Origin: Zoogloea sp041904905
GTDB taxonomy: Bacteria > Pseudomonadota > Gammaproteobacteria > Burkholderiales > Rhodocyclaceae
Direction of reading: 5' to 3'
DNA: 21,947 bases
NCBI RefSeq assembly: GCF_041904905.1
Contig: NZ_JAYRMI010000066.1
Span: 1 to 21,947 of the forward strand
Each line of letters opens with the position of its first letter. The stretch's first letter is position 1. Below the pieces are notes generated by a model. It was not told the DNA's origin, did not search any database, and was given only the letters and a program-made list of their open reading frames with translations. The translations under genes and the position numbers were made by a program. Below, piece by piece: positions 13,597-20,663 of this stretch.

Positions 13597-13673
13597 TGGT
13601 AGGCGCGATTGGACTCGAACCAACGACCCCCACCATGTCAAGGTGGTGCTCTAACCAGCTGAGCTACGCGCCT
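13597..13673 (-). tRNA. tRNA-Val (anticodon GAC)
   Basis: The minus strand folds as a complete 77-nt cloverleaf including encoded CCA: acceptor AGGCGCG/CGCGCCT, D arm GCTC/GAGC, anticodon stem CCACC/GGTGG with loop TTGACAT (anticodon GAC), five-base variable region, and T arm GTTGG-TTCGAGT-CCAAT. The first T-stem pair is G-U. It reads GUC/GUU valine codons. It lies 5 bases downstream of the predicted start site of a consensus promoter. Confidence 0.98.
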
Positions 13674-13684
13674 AAGAAGCCCGC

Positions 13685-13712
13685 ATTATAGACGAGCCTG
13701 GAAAGTTGTCAA
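13685..13712 (-). promoter_or_regulatory. Consensus sigma-70 promoter for tRNA-Val (and perhaps thrS)
   Basis: On the minus strand TTGACA (13712-13707) and TATAAT (13690-13685) are both perfect, separated by 16 bases. GCGGGC follows the -10 box, the GC-rich discriminator typical of stringently controlled stable-RNA promoters. The TGA stop of the exonuclease gene lies inside the -35 box. Predicted transcript start is about 13678. Confidence 0.92.
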
Positions 13713-14518
13713 CCACTACTTTCGATTTTCGCTTCGGGCCATGCGGCAAGGAAGCGCTCCCAGTGCGTGCCCGCCAGCCGACCGAGGGATTCACGGACGA
13801 AGGCGATCTCGGCGTCGTAGTGCGCCTTGTCGAAAACCCCGCGCATCAGCTGGAAGCGCAGGAAGACAAGATAGGTGTTCACCACGTCGGTCTCGCAGTA
13901 ATCCCGGATCTCGGCGATCCGCCCTTCCCGGTAGCCCTGCCACACGGCGGAGCCATCCATGCCCAGCTTGCCGGGGAAGCCCATCAGCTTGGCCAGGTCG
14001 TCCAGCGGTGCGTTGGCCCGGGGTTGGTACAGCGCCAGCAGATCCATCAGATCCAGGTGCCGGGTGTGATAGCGCCCGATGTAGTTGTTCCACTTGAAAT
14101 CGCGGGAGTCGTGATAGTCGCCGTCACCGAGATCCCAGTAGCGCGGCGCGGCCACGCCGTGGAGCATGCCCCGGTAATGGAGCACCGGCAGGTCGAAGCC
14201 GCCGCCGTTCCAGGAGACGATCTGGGGGGTGAACTTTTCGACGCCATCGAAGAAGCGCTGGATGAGTTCGCCCTCGGTGCAATCGGGCTCGGAGAGCGAG
14301 AACACCCGGAAGTGGCTCATGTCGCGCAAGGCGCAGGAGATCGTCACCACCCGCTGGAGGTGGTGGGGCAGGAAATCCGTGCCGTTGCTGGCGCGGCGCT
14401 GCTGGAAGGCGAATTCCGCCACCTCGTCCGCGCCCAGGTCCGCCGGCAGGCCGTGGAGCAGGCGGATGCCCTCCACGTCGGGGATGGTCTCGATATCAAA
14501 AACAAGTGTGCTGGCCAT
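13709..14518 (-). CDS. PolB-like 3'-5' exonuclease
   Basis: 269 residues from the ATG at 14518 (MASTLVFDIETIPD); the open frame extends upstream into cysM but the exonuclease fold begins here. The DEDDy set is visible: D8 and E10 in FDIETIPD (Exo I), D109 in WNGGGFD (Exo II), Y207 and D211 in YCETD (Exo III). This is the stand-alone DnaQ-superfamily group related to the proofreading domain of B-family polymerases, with no polymerase domain attached. The biological role, DNA or RNA trimming, is not known to me. It starts 8 bases after the cysM stop, so the two are probably cotranscribed. Its stop codon is part of the -35 box of the tRNA-Val promoter. Confidence 0.92.
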   Translation of the reverse strand: MASTLVFDIETIPDVEGIRLLHGLPADLGADEVAEFAFQQRRASNGTDFLPHHLQRVVTISCALRDMSHFRVFSLSEPDCTEGELIQRFFDGVEKFTPQIVSWNGGGFDLPVLHYRGMLHGVAAPRYWDLGDGDYHDSRDFKWNNYIGRYHTRHLDLMDLLALYQPRANAPLDDLAKLMGFPGKLGMDGSAVWQGYREGRIAEIRDYCETDVVNTYLVFLRFQLMRGVFDKAHYDAEIAFVRESLGRLAGTHWERFLAAWPEAKIESSG

Positions 14519-14526
14519 ACCGATCT

Positions 14527-15417
14527 TCAGGCGGGAAAGACACCGGTGGAGAGATAGCGATCGCCACGGTCGCAGACGATGGAGACGATCACCGCGTTCT
14601 CGAGCTGCTCGGCCAGACGCACCGCCACCGCTAGCGCGCCGCCGGACGAGATGCCAGCGAAGATGCCCTCCTCCCGCGCGAGGCGGCGGGTCATCTCCTC
14701 GGCGTCGGCCTGGGAGACGTATTCGAGCCGATCCACCCGGGCCTTGTCGTAGATGCGCGGCAGGTAGGCTTCGGGCCACTTGCGGATGCCGGGAATCTGC
14801 GCACCGTCCGCCGGTTGGCAGCCGACGATGCGGACTTCCGGGTTCTGCGCCTTGAGGTAGGTGGACACACCCATGATCGTGCCGGTGGTGCCCATGCTGC
14901 TCACGAAGTGGGTGATGGTGCCGCCGGTCTGCTGCCAGATCTCGGGGCCGGTGCCGTCGATGTGGGCCTGGGGGTTATCGGGGTTGGCGAACTGGTCGAG
15001 GATCACCCCGCGGCCTTCGTCGCGCATGCGCTCGGCGACGTCACGGGCAAGCTCCATGCCCCCCTCCTTGGGGGTGAGCACCAACTCGGCGCCAAAGGCG
15101 CGCATGGTCTGGCGACGCTCGATGCTCTGATTTTCGGGCATCACCAGGATCATGCCGTAGCCGCGAATCGCCGCCGCCATGGCCAGCGCGATGCCGGTGT
15201 TGCCGCTGGTCGCTTCGATCAGGGTCTGGCCGGGCTGGATGGCACCGCGGGCTTCGGCGCGCAGGATCATCGACAGCGCCGGCCGATCCTTGACCGACCC
15301 CGCCGGGTTATTGCCCTCGAGCTTGGCAAGGATGACGTTGTTGCGGCCAGCGGTGATCCGCTTGAGCCGGACCAGCGGGGTCTGGCCCACGTAGTCTTCG
15401 AGCGTTTTGAATTCCAT
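14527..15417 (-). CDS. cysM: Cysteine synthase B (O-acetylserine sulfhydrylase)
   Basis: 296 residues from the ATG at 15417 (MEFKTLEDYVGQTPLVRL); an earlier in-frame ATG adds an unconserved tail. A PLP enzyme joining O-acetylserine with sulfide or thiosulfate to make cysteine or S-sulfocysteine. PLP lysine K43 in NNPAGSVKDR, the substrate loop TSGNTG (70-75), and the phosphate-binding GTTGT (in SSMGTTGTIMG) are present. RRQTMRAFGAEL and the short length are CysM-like rather than CysK-like. It lies downstream of the ugd terminator, so it needs its own promoter in 15418-15524, but no clear one is seen. It is paired with the exonuclease gene. Confidence 0.96.
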   Translation of the reverse strand: MEFKTLEDYVGQTPLVRLKRITAGRNNVILAKLEGNNPAGSVKDRPALSMILRAEARGAIQPGQTLIEATSGNTGIALAMAAAIRGYGMILVMPENQSIERRQTMRAFGAELVLTPKEGGMELARDVAERMRDEGRGVILDQFANPDNPQAHIDGTGPEIWQQTGGTITHFVSSMGTTGTIMGVSTYLKAQNPEVRIVGCQPADGAQIPGIRKWPEAYLPRIYDKARVDRLEYVSQADAEEMTRRLAREEGIFAGISSGGALAVAVRLAEQLENAVIVSIVCDRGDRYLSTGVFPA

Positions 15418-15520
15418 GGTTCGATTCAGTCCGGTGTCGGTTGGAACGATGCTGGCGAATGCCGCCGCAGGACAAGGCAAGCAAATGGCGGGCCATCGCT
15501 CTCGCCACCCTTCCTCCGCA

Positions 15521-15545
15521 AAAAGGGGCTTCCAGCGGAAGCCCC
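15521..15545 (-). terminator. Intrinsic terminator of ugd
   Basis: GGGGCTTCC (15525-15533) pairs with GGAAGCCCC (15537-15545) over 9 bp with a 3-base loop; on the minus strand TTTTTGCGG follows. It lies about 32 bases past the ugd stop. Confidence 0.87.
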
Positions 15546-15576
15546 CGGGATGCGTTGTCGACTTTGCGCCAGCCGG

Positions 15577-16899
15577 TTAGGGCCGGCCGATGCTCAGGTA
15601 GGTGAGGCCGGCCTGGCGGGGCAGCGCGGGATCGAAGATGTTGCGGCCGTCGAAGATCACCGGGCTCTTGAGCTTGGCCTTGATGGCGTCGAAGTCCGGG
15701 CTGCGGAACTCCTTCCACTCGGTGACGATCACCAGCGCGTCGGCGCCGTCGAGGGCCTGCATCGGCCGCTCGGCGTAGGTGAGGCGCGGCTCGTCGCCGA
15801 AGATGCGGCGACTCTCGTCCATCGCCACCGGGTCGTAGGCGGTGACGGTCGCGCCGCGGCGGAACAGCTCGGCGACGATCACCCGGCTGGGCGCCTCGCG
15901 CATGTCGTCGGTGTTCGGCTTGAAGGCCAGGCCCCACAGGGCGAAATGCTTGCCGGAGAGGTCTTCGCCGAAACGGGCGACGATCTTGTTCACCAGCACC
16001 AGCTTCTGGGCGTCGTTGGCGTCCTCGACGGCGTTGAGCACATGCAGCGCGTGGCCGGCGTCGGCCCCGGTCTTGATGAGCGCCTTCACATCTTTGGGGA
16101 AGCACGAGCCGCCGTAGCCGCAACCGGCGTAGAGGAAGTGATAGCCGATGCGCGGATCGCTGCCGATGCCCTGGCGCACCAACTCGATGTCGGCGCCCAG
16201 GTTCTCGGCCAGCAGGGCCAGCTCGTTCATGAAACTGATCCGGGTGGCAAGCATGGCGTTGGCCGCATACTTGGTAAGCTCGGCGCTGCGCAGATCCATG
16301 ATGAGCAGCTTCTCGTGGTTGCGCTGGAAGGGGGCATACAGGGCCTTCATCAGGAAGATCGCCTGATCGTCCTCGGCGCCGACGACGATACGGTCGGGAC
16401 GCATGAAGTCGTCCACCGCCGCGCCCTCCTTGAGAAACTCCGGATTGGACACAACGCTGTAGGGGATCGACGCGCCACGGGCGTCGAGTTCCTCCCGGAC
16501 CGCCGCCTTGACCTTGTCGGCAGTGCCCACTGGCACGGTGCTCTTGTCGACGATCACCTTGTAATCGGTCATGTGTCGGCCAATCGCGCGCGCAGCGGCC
16601 AGCACGTACTTGAGATCGGCCGAGCCGTCTTCGTCGGGCGGGGTGCCGACGGCGATGAACTGGATGGTGCCGAACTGCACGGCCTCCTGGACATCGGTGG
16701 TGAAGTGCAGCCGCCCGGCCGCCACGTTGCGGGCGACGACCTGATCGAGGCCCGGCTCATGGATGGGGATGCCGCCCTCCTTGAGGATGCGGATCTTCTC
16801 CGGATCCAGGTCGAGGCACAGCACGTCGTTGCCCATCTCGGCAAGACAGGCGCCCGACACCAGACCCACATAACCCGTACCGACCACGGTGATTTTCAT
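15577..16899 (-). CDS. ugd: UDP-glucose 6-dehydrogenase
   Basis: 440 residues. Oxidises UDP-glucose to UDP-glucuronate with two NAD+, feeding capsule, exopolysaccharide or LPS sugars. N-terminal Rossmann fold with GTGYVG (7-12), central helical domain, catalytic cysteine C266 in GYGGSCFPKD, and C-terminal UDP-binding domain (LWGLAFKPNTDDMREAPS). The ATG at 16899 is preceded by a weak CGGGAATC. It follows lapB by 92 bases and ends in its own terminator (15521-15545). Placement beside lapAB gives an envelope-polysaccharide context, but no glycosyltransferase is visible, so the end product is unknown. Confidence 0.97.
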   Translation of the reverse strand: MKITVVGTGYVGLVSGACLAEMGNDVLCLDLDPEKIRILKEGGIPIHEPGLDQVVARNVAAGRLHFTTDVQEAVQFGTIQFIAVGTPPDEDGSADLKYVLAAARAIGRHMTDYKVIVDKSTVPVGTADKVKAAVREELDARGASIPYSVVSNPEFLKEGAAVDDFMRPDRIVVGAEDDQAIFLMKALYAPFQRNHEKLLIMDLRSAELTKYAANAMLATRISFMNELALLAENLGADIELVRQGIGSDPRIGYHFLYAGCGYGGSCFPKDVKALIKTGADAGHALHVLNAVEDANDAQKLVLVNKIVARFGEDLSGKHFALWGLAFKPNTDDMREAPSRVIVAELFRRGATVTAYDPVAMDESRRIFGDEPRLTYAERPMQALDGADALVIVTEWKEFRSPDFDAIKAKLKSPVIFDGRNIFDPALPRQAGLTYLSIGRP

Positions 16900-16944
16900 G
16901 TTTTGATTCCCGAGACGAAACTAGATAACCGAACCACAAAACGG

Positions 16945-16992
16945 CGCCTGGGCAGGCAGCCCGGCCGCCCCGCCCAAGCCTGCCGCCTGGGC
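16945..16992 (-). terminator. Possible terminator/structured gap between lapB and ugd
   Basis: GGCAGGC (16951-16957) and GCCTGCC (16978-16984) form a 7-bp stem with a long GC-rich loop, flanked by a direct repeat CGCCTGGGC (16945-16953 and 16984-16992). GTTTTGTGG follows on the minus strand. The loop is long and the T-run interrupted, so this is weak. Confidence 0.4.
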
Positions 16993-18164
16993 TAGGGCGA
17001 AAGATCGAACTCTTCCGTGCGCTTGGGCGGATAGGTTTCCCAGCCGCCGCAGGCCGGACACCGCCAGTAGAACTGCCGCGCCTTGAATCCGCACGCGTCG
17101 CAGCGGTAGCGCGCAACCCGCCGCGTGTGACCGTGCACGAGACTCTTCACCAGCTCGATGTCGGTGCGCTGCTCGGCCGGCGCGGTGAGTAGCGCGGCCT
17201 CCAGGAGCTTGTCCAACCCCAGCAGGGTGGGATTGCGGCGCAACTCGTCGCGCACCAGCTGATAGGCGGCCTGGGGGCCTTCCTTCTGAAGCTCCCATTG
17301 GAACAGCGCATCGAGCAGATCCAGCGACGGGTACTGATCGAGGAAGCTGCGCAGGAGCTGCATGCCCTGCTCCAGTTGCCCGAGGCGGCGATAGGCATCC
17401 ATCACCCGCTCGGCCACCAGCGCCAGATAGACCGGATTCTGGCTCTCGACGCGCTTCCACGCCTCCAGCGCGGCGAGGTCGTCGCCCCGTGCCGCATGGA
17501 GATCCCCCAGCAGCATGCTGGCGCGCACCGACTTGCGATTCATCTCCAGCGCCCGGGCGAGGTTGGCCAACCCCTCGTCGAAGCGCGAGTTGGCGATATC
17601 GGCGCTCGCCAGCTCGCAGTAGAAGTTGGAGACTTCCTTCTCCCACAGCACGCCCTCGTGGGGCAGCGCTTCGGCGATCTCGATGGCTTTGCGCCAGTCC
17701 TTCTCCTGCTGGTAGATGTCGAGCAGGTTCTTGAGCGCAAAATCGTTCAGGCGCGTGCCGCGCAGCTTGACGAAGACCGCCTCGGCCCGATCCAGCAGGC
17801 CCGCCTTGAGAAAATCCAGCCCCAGCTCGGACAGCGCCTGCTGGCGTTGCTCGTCGGAGAGGTCATCCCGATCAATGAGGTTCTGGTGCATCCGGATCGC
17901 GCGATCCGTCTCGCCGCGCCGGCGGAACAGGCTCCCGAGGGCAAAGTGCAGCTCGACGGTCTGGTTGTCGATCTTGACGGCCTCGATGAAGGCGTCGATG
18001 GCTTTATCGGGCTGCTCGTTGAGCAGGAAGTTGAGGCCGGTCAGATAGGTGCGCGGCAGGGCGCGGGATTCCTTGACCAGATGCTTGATGTCGATCCGCG
18101 CCGCCAGCCACCCGAGCACGAAGAACAGCGGGAAAGCCAGCAGCCACCAGAGTTCGAATTCCAT
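16992..18164 (-). CDS. lapB: LPS assembly protein B (LapB/YciM)
   Basis: 390 residues, the E. coli length. One N-terminal membrane anchor (about 4-22), about nine TPR repeats (roughly 35-340) and a C-terminal rubredoxin-like zinc domain with C355, C358, C369 and C372. LapB coordinates LPS synthesis with transport and promotes FtsH-dependent turnover of LpxC. The start ATG (18164) is 4 bases after the lapA stop, so the pair is one translational unit. Stop is TAG. All parts are present. Confidence 0.96.
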   Translation of the reverse strand: MEFELWWLLAFPLFFVLGWLAARIDIKHLVKESRALPRTYLTGLNFLLNEQPDKAIDAFIEAVKIDNQTVELHFALGSLFRRRGETDRAIRMHQNLIDRDDLSDEQRQQALSELGLDFLKAGLLDRAEAVFVKLRGTRLNDFALKNLLDIYQQEKDWRKAIEIAEALPHEGVLWEKEVSNFYCELASADIANSRFDEGLANLARALEMNRKSVRASMLLGDLHAARGDDLAALEAWKRVESQNPVYLALVAERVMDAYRRLGQLEQGMQLLRSFLDQYPSLDLLDALFQWELQKEGPQAAYQLVRDELRRNPTLLGLDKLLEAALLTAPAEQRTDIELVKSLVHGHTRRVARYRCDACGFKARQFYWRCPACGGWETYPPKRTEEFDLSP

Positions 18165-18168
18165 GGGA

Positions 18169-18477
18169 TCAGTAACTCTCCGGCAGATCGGGGCCGTGGG
18201 CTAGAGGGAGGGCGCCCCGCCCTTCGGCGGCGGCCGGAGCCCCCTGCCTGCCGCGCAGATGACCGATCTCCCGATGCTGACGATAAAGCGTCGCAACGGT
18301 GGCGGTCACGCCGATCAGCACACCGATCACCACAAACAGCAGGATGACCAGCACCAGCGGAACATGCCACTGGGCGCCGAAGAAGAAACGGAGCACGACA
18401 ACGTCGTCATTCTTGACGGCGAAGCCGAACAGCAGAAGAAACAGGAACAGGCGAAAAAGCCAGATGAGCGCGCGCAT
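18169..18477 (-). CDS. lapA: LapA domain membrane protein (LPS assembly protein A)
   Basis: 102 residues. Two membrane segments (about 3-20 and 39-62) separated by a short loop with VKNDDVVVLRFFFG, typical of the LapA/DUF1049 domain, then a cytoplasmic tail (65-102) that is Ala/Pro-rich and poorly conserved-looking. It works with LapB at the inner membrane in LPS homeostasis. The rpsA-ihfB terminator ends only about 25 bases upstream of the ATG at 18477, so transcription may rely on readthrough or on a promoter overlapping that hairpin. AGGGATAA is the only Shine-Dalgarno candidate. Confidence 0.93.
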   Translation of the reverse strand: MRALIWLFRLFLFLLLFGFAVKNDDVVVLRFFFGAQWHVPLVLVILLFVVIGVLIGVTATVATLYRQHREIGHLRGRQGAPAAAEGRGALPLAHGPDLPESY

Positions 18478-18501
18478 CGCGGAATTATCCCTGACGCGGA
18501 C

Positions 18502-18531
18502 AAAAAAAAGAAGGCGGCCAAAGCCGCCTTC
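18502..18531 (-). terminator. Intrinsic terminator after ihfB
   Basis: GAAGGCGGC (18510-18518) pairs with GCCGCCTTC (18523-18531) over 9 bp with loop CAAA; on the minus strand eight T follow. It ends the rpsA-ihfB transcript about 25 bases before lapA. Confidence 0.92.
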
Positions 18532-18581
18532 CTGATCGAGCCTGGGACCTTGCGGACCCCGGCACCGGGCGTGGCACTGGG

Positions 18582-18866
18582 TTATCCCATCATGTCGACG
18601 CGTTCGCGCAATTCCTTGCCTGCCTTGAAATGCGGAACATACTTCTCCGGCACCTGTACCTTCTCCCCCGACTTGGGATTACGCCCGACACGGGGAGGAC
18701 GGTAGTTCAAGGCAAAGCTGCCAAATCCGCGGATCTCGATGCGATCACCCCGCGACAGGGCGTCGGTCATCGCATCGAGGATCATCTTGACCGCGAACTC
18801 GGCGTCCTTCGCGACCAGCTGGGGAAAACGCTCCGCCAGCCGGGCGATGAGCTCCGACTTGGTCAT
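18582..18866 (-). CDS. ihfB: Integration host factor subunit beta
   Basis: 94 residues, full length. HU/IHF fold beginning MTKSELIARLAERFPQL, with the DNA-intercalating arm GRNPKSGEKV (61-70) and proline P64; the C-terminus KELRERVDMM is typical of beta. It forms the IHF heterodimer with the product of ihfA at 6459-6764. It follows rpsA by 11 bases, the standard rpsA-ihfB order, and is closed by the terminator at 18502-18531. Confidence 0.98.
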   Translation of the reverse strand: MTKSELIARLAERFPQLVAKDAEFAVKMILDAMTDALSRGDRIEIRGFGSFALNYRPPRVGRNPKSGEKVQVPEKYVPHFKAGKELRERVDMMG

Positions 18867-18877
18867 GCCCGAACCGC

Positions 18878-20584
18878 TTACTTCTGCTCGTTGAGCTTGG
18901 CCTTCAGCAGCGCACCGAGGTTGGTGGTGCCGCTGGCAGCGGAGCCGCTGTCAGACGCCAGCTTGCTCATGGCTTCGTTCTGCTCGACCTGATCCTTGGC
19001 GCGGATCGACAGGTTGATGCCGCGGGTCTTGCGGTCAACGTTGACGATCATGGCCTCGACGGAGTCGCCAACCTTCAGCAGCTGGGAGAGGTCGTCCACA
19101 CGGTCGCGAGAGAACTCGGAAGCGCGCAGGTAGCCTTCGACATCGCTGTTCAGGGCGATCACGGCGCCACGGGCATCCACGGTCTTCACGGTGCCGGTCA
19201 CGAGGGTGTTCTTGTCGTGGGTGGCGATGAAGTTGGTGAACGGGTCCCCGTCGAGCTGCTTGATGCCGAGGGAGATGCGCTCCTTCTCGACGTCGATGTT
19301 CAGCACCACGGCCTCGACTTCGTCGCCCTTCTTGTACTGGCGGACGGCTTCTTCGCCAGACAGGGACCAGGACAGGTCGGACAGGTGAACCAGACCGTCG
19401 ATGCCGCCTTCCAGGCCGATGAACACGCCGAAGTCGGTCAGGGACTTGATCTGGCCGCGGACCTTGTCGCCCTTCTTGTGGTTGATGGCGAAATCGTCCC
19501 ACGGATTGGACATGCACTGCTTCATGCCCAGGGAGATGCGGCGGCGGTCTTCGTCGATCTCGAGGATCATCACTTCGACTTCGTCGCCCAGCTGGACAAC
19601 CTTGGTCGGGTGGATGTTCTTGTTGGTCCAGTCCATTTCGGACACGTGGACCAGACCTTCGATGCCCTGCTCGACTTCAACGAACGCACCGTAGTCGGTG
19701 ATGTTGGTGACCTTGCCGAACAGACGGGTGCCCTGCGGGTAGCGACGGGAGATGCCGACCCACGGATCTTCGCCCAGCTGCTTGAGGCCCAGGGAGACGC
19801 GGTTCTTCTCCTGGTCGAACTTGAGCACCTTGGCTTCGAGTTCGTCGCCCACGGAGAGGACTTCCGACGGGTGACGCACACGGCGCCAGGCCAGATCGGT
19901 GATGTGCAGCAGGCCGTCGATGCCACCCAGATCCACGAACGCGCCGTAGTCGGTGATGTTCTTGACGATACCCTTGACGACGGTGCCTTCCTTGAGGGTT
20001 TCAAGGAGCTTCTGACGCTCTTCGCCCATGGAGGCTTCGAGGACGGCGCGACGGGAAACGACAACGTTGTTGCGCTTGCGGTCGAGCTTGATGACGCGGA
20101 ATTCGAATTCCTTGCCTTCGAACGGGGTGGTGTCCTTGACCGGACGCATATCGACCAGGGAGCCCGGGAGGAAGGCGCGAATGCCATTGACCATGACAGT
20201 CAGGCCACCCTTCACCTTGCCGGTGATCATGCCCTTGACGAGGATCGCGTCGTTCAGGGCCTTGTCGAGGTCGTTCCAGGCGGCGATGCGCTTGGCCTTG
20301 TCGCGGGAAAGGCGGGTTTCGCCATAGCCGTCTTCGAGCTGCTCGATGGCAACCTGGACGTAGTCGCCGACCTGGGCGGTGACTTCGCCGCGGTCGCTGC
20401 GGAATTCGTCGAGGGGGATGTAGCTCTCGGACTTCAGGCCGGCGTTGACGACCACGAAATTCTGGTCGATACGCACGACTTCGGCGGTGATGACTTCACC
20501 GGCGCGCATTTCCTGGCGGTTGAGGGACTCCTCGAACAGCGCGGCAAAACTTTCCTCGAAGGAAGCAGGGGTGGCAGTGGACAT
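18878..20584 (-). CDS. rpsA: 30S ribosomal protein S1
   Basis: 568 residues, with six S1 (OB-fold) domains at roughly 30-100, 115-185, 200-270, 287-357, 374-444 and 461-530. Repeated signatures such as GIVKNITDYGAFVDLGGIDG, GKVTNITDYGAFVEVEQGIEG and GQIKSLTDFGVFIGLEGG are directly readable. S1 brings mRNAs with weak Shine-Dalgarno sequences to the 30S subunit. The first two domains bind the ribosome, the rest bind RNA. The start (ATG 20584) has AAGG 12 bases upstream with a T-rich stretch between, a poor Shine-Dalgarno that fits the known self-repression of S1. It lies between aroA-cmk and ihfB. Confidence 0.98.
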   Translation of the reverse strand: MSTATPASFEESFAALFEESLNRQEMRAGEVITAEVVRIDQNFVVVNAGLKSESYIPLDEFRSDRGEVTAQVGDYVQVAIEQLEDGYGETRLSRDKAKRIAAWNDLDKALNDAILVKGMITGKVKGGLTVMVNGIRAFLPGSLVDMRPVKDTTPFEGKEFEFRVIKLDRKRNNVVVSRRAVLEASMGEERQKLLETLKEGTVVKGIVKNITDYGAFVDLGGIDGLLHITDLAWRRVRHPSEVLSVGDELEAKVLKFDQEKNRVSLGLKQLGEDPWVGISRRYPQGTRLFGKVTNITDYGAFVEVEQGIEGLVHVSEMDWTNKNIHPTKVVQLGDEVEVMILEIDEDRRRISLGMKQCMSNPWDDFAINHKKGDKVRGQIKSLTDFGVFIGLEGGIDGLVHLSDLSWSLSGEEAVRQYKKGDEVEAVVLNIDVEKERISLGIKQLDGDPFTNFIATHDKNTLVTGTVKTVDARGAVIALNSDVEGYLRASEFSRDRVDDLSQLLKVGDSVEAMIVNVDRKTRGINLSIRAKDQVEQNEAMSKLASDSGSAASGTTNLGALLKAKLNEQK

Positions 20585-20640
20585 AGAAAAAAAGAACCTT
20601 ACAACCGTTGTGACACGGCGGTTGGTTGAAAAACCTCCGC
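20585..20640 (-). promoter_or_regulatory. rpsA leader with hairpin, candidate S1 autoregulatory site
   Basis: CAACCG (20602-20607) and CGGTTG (20619-20624) form a 6-bp stem with an 11-base loop. On the minus strand it is followed by TAAGG, a T-rich run and the rpsA ATG. The arrangement (hairpin, weak Shine-Dalgarno, U-rich spacer) fits self-control by S1 as known in gammaproteobacteria. No other regulatory sequence is clear. Confidence 0.4.
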
Positions 20641-20663
20641 GCCCGGGCGGGCTGCGGAAGACG

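Noticed and set aside
15418..15480. Longer CysM start (MPCPAAAFAS...)
   Set aside because: The extra residues do not belong to the family; MEFKTLEDYVGQTPL is the normal N-terminus.
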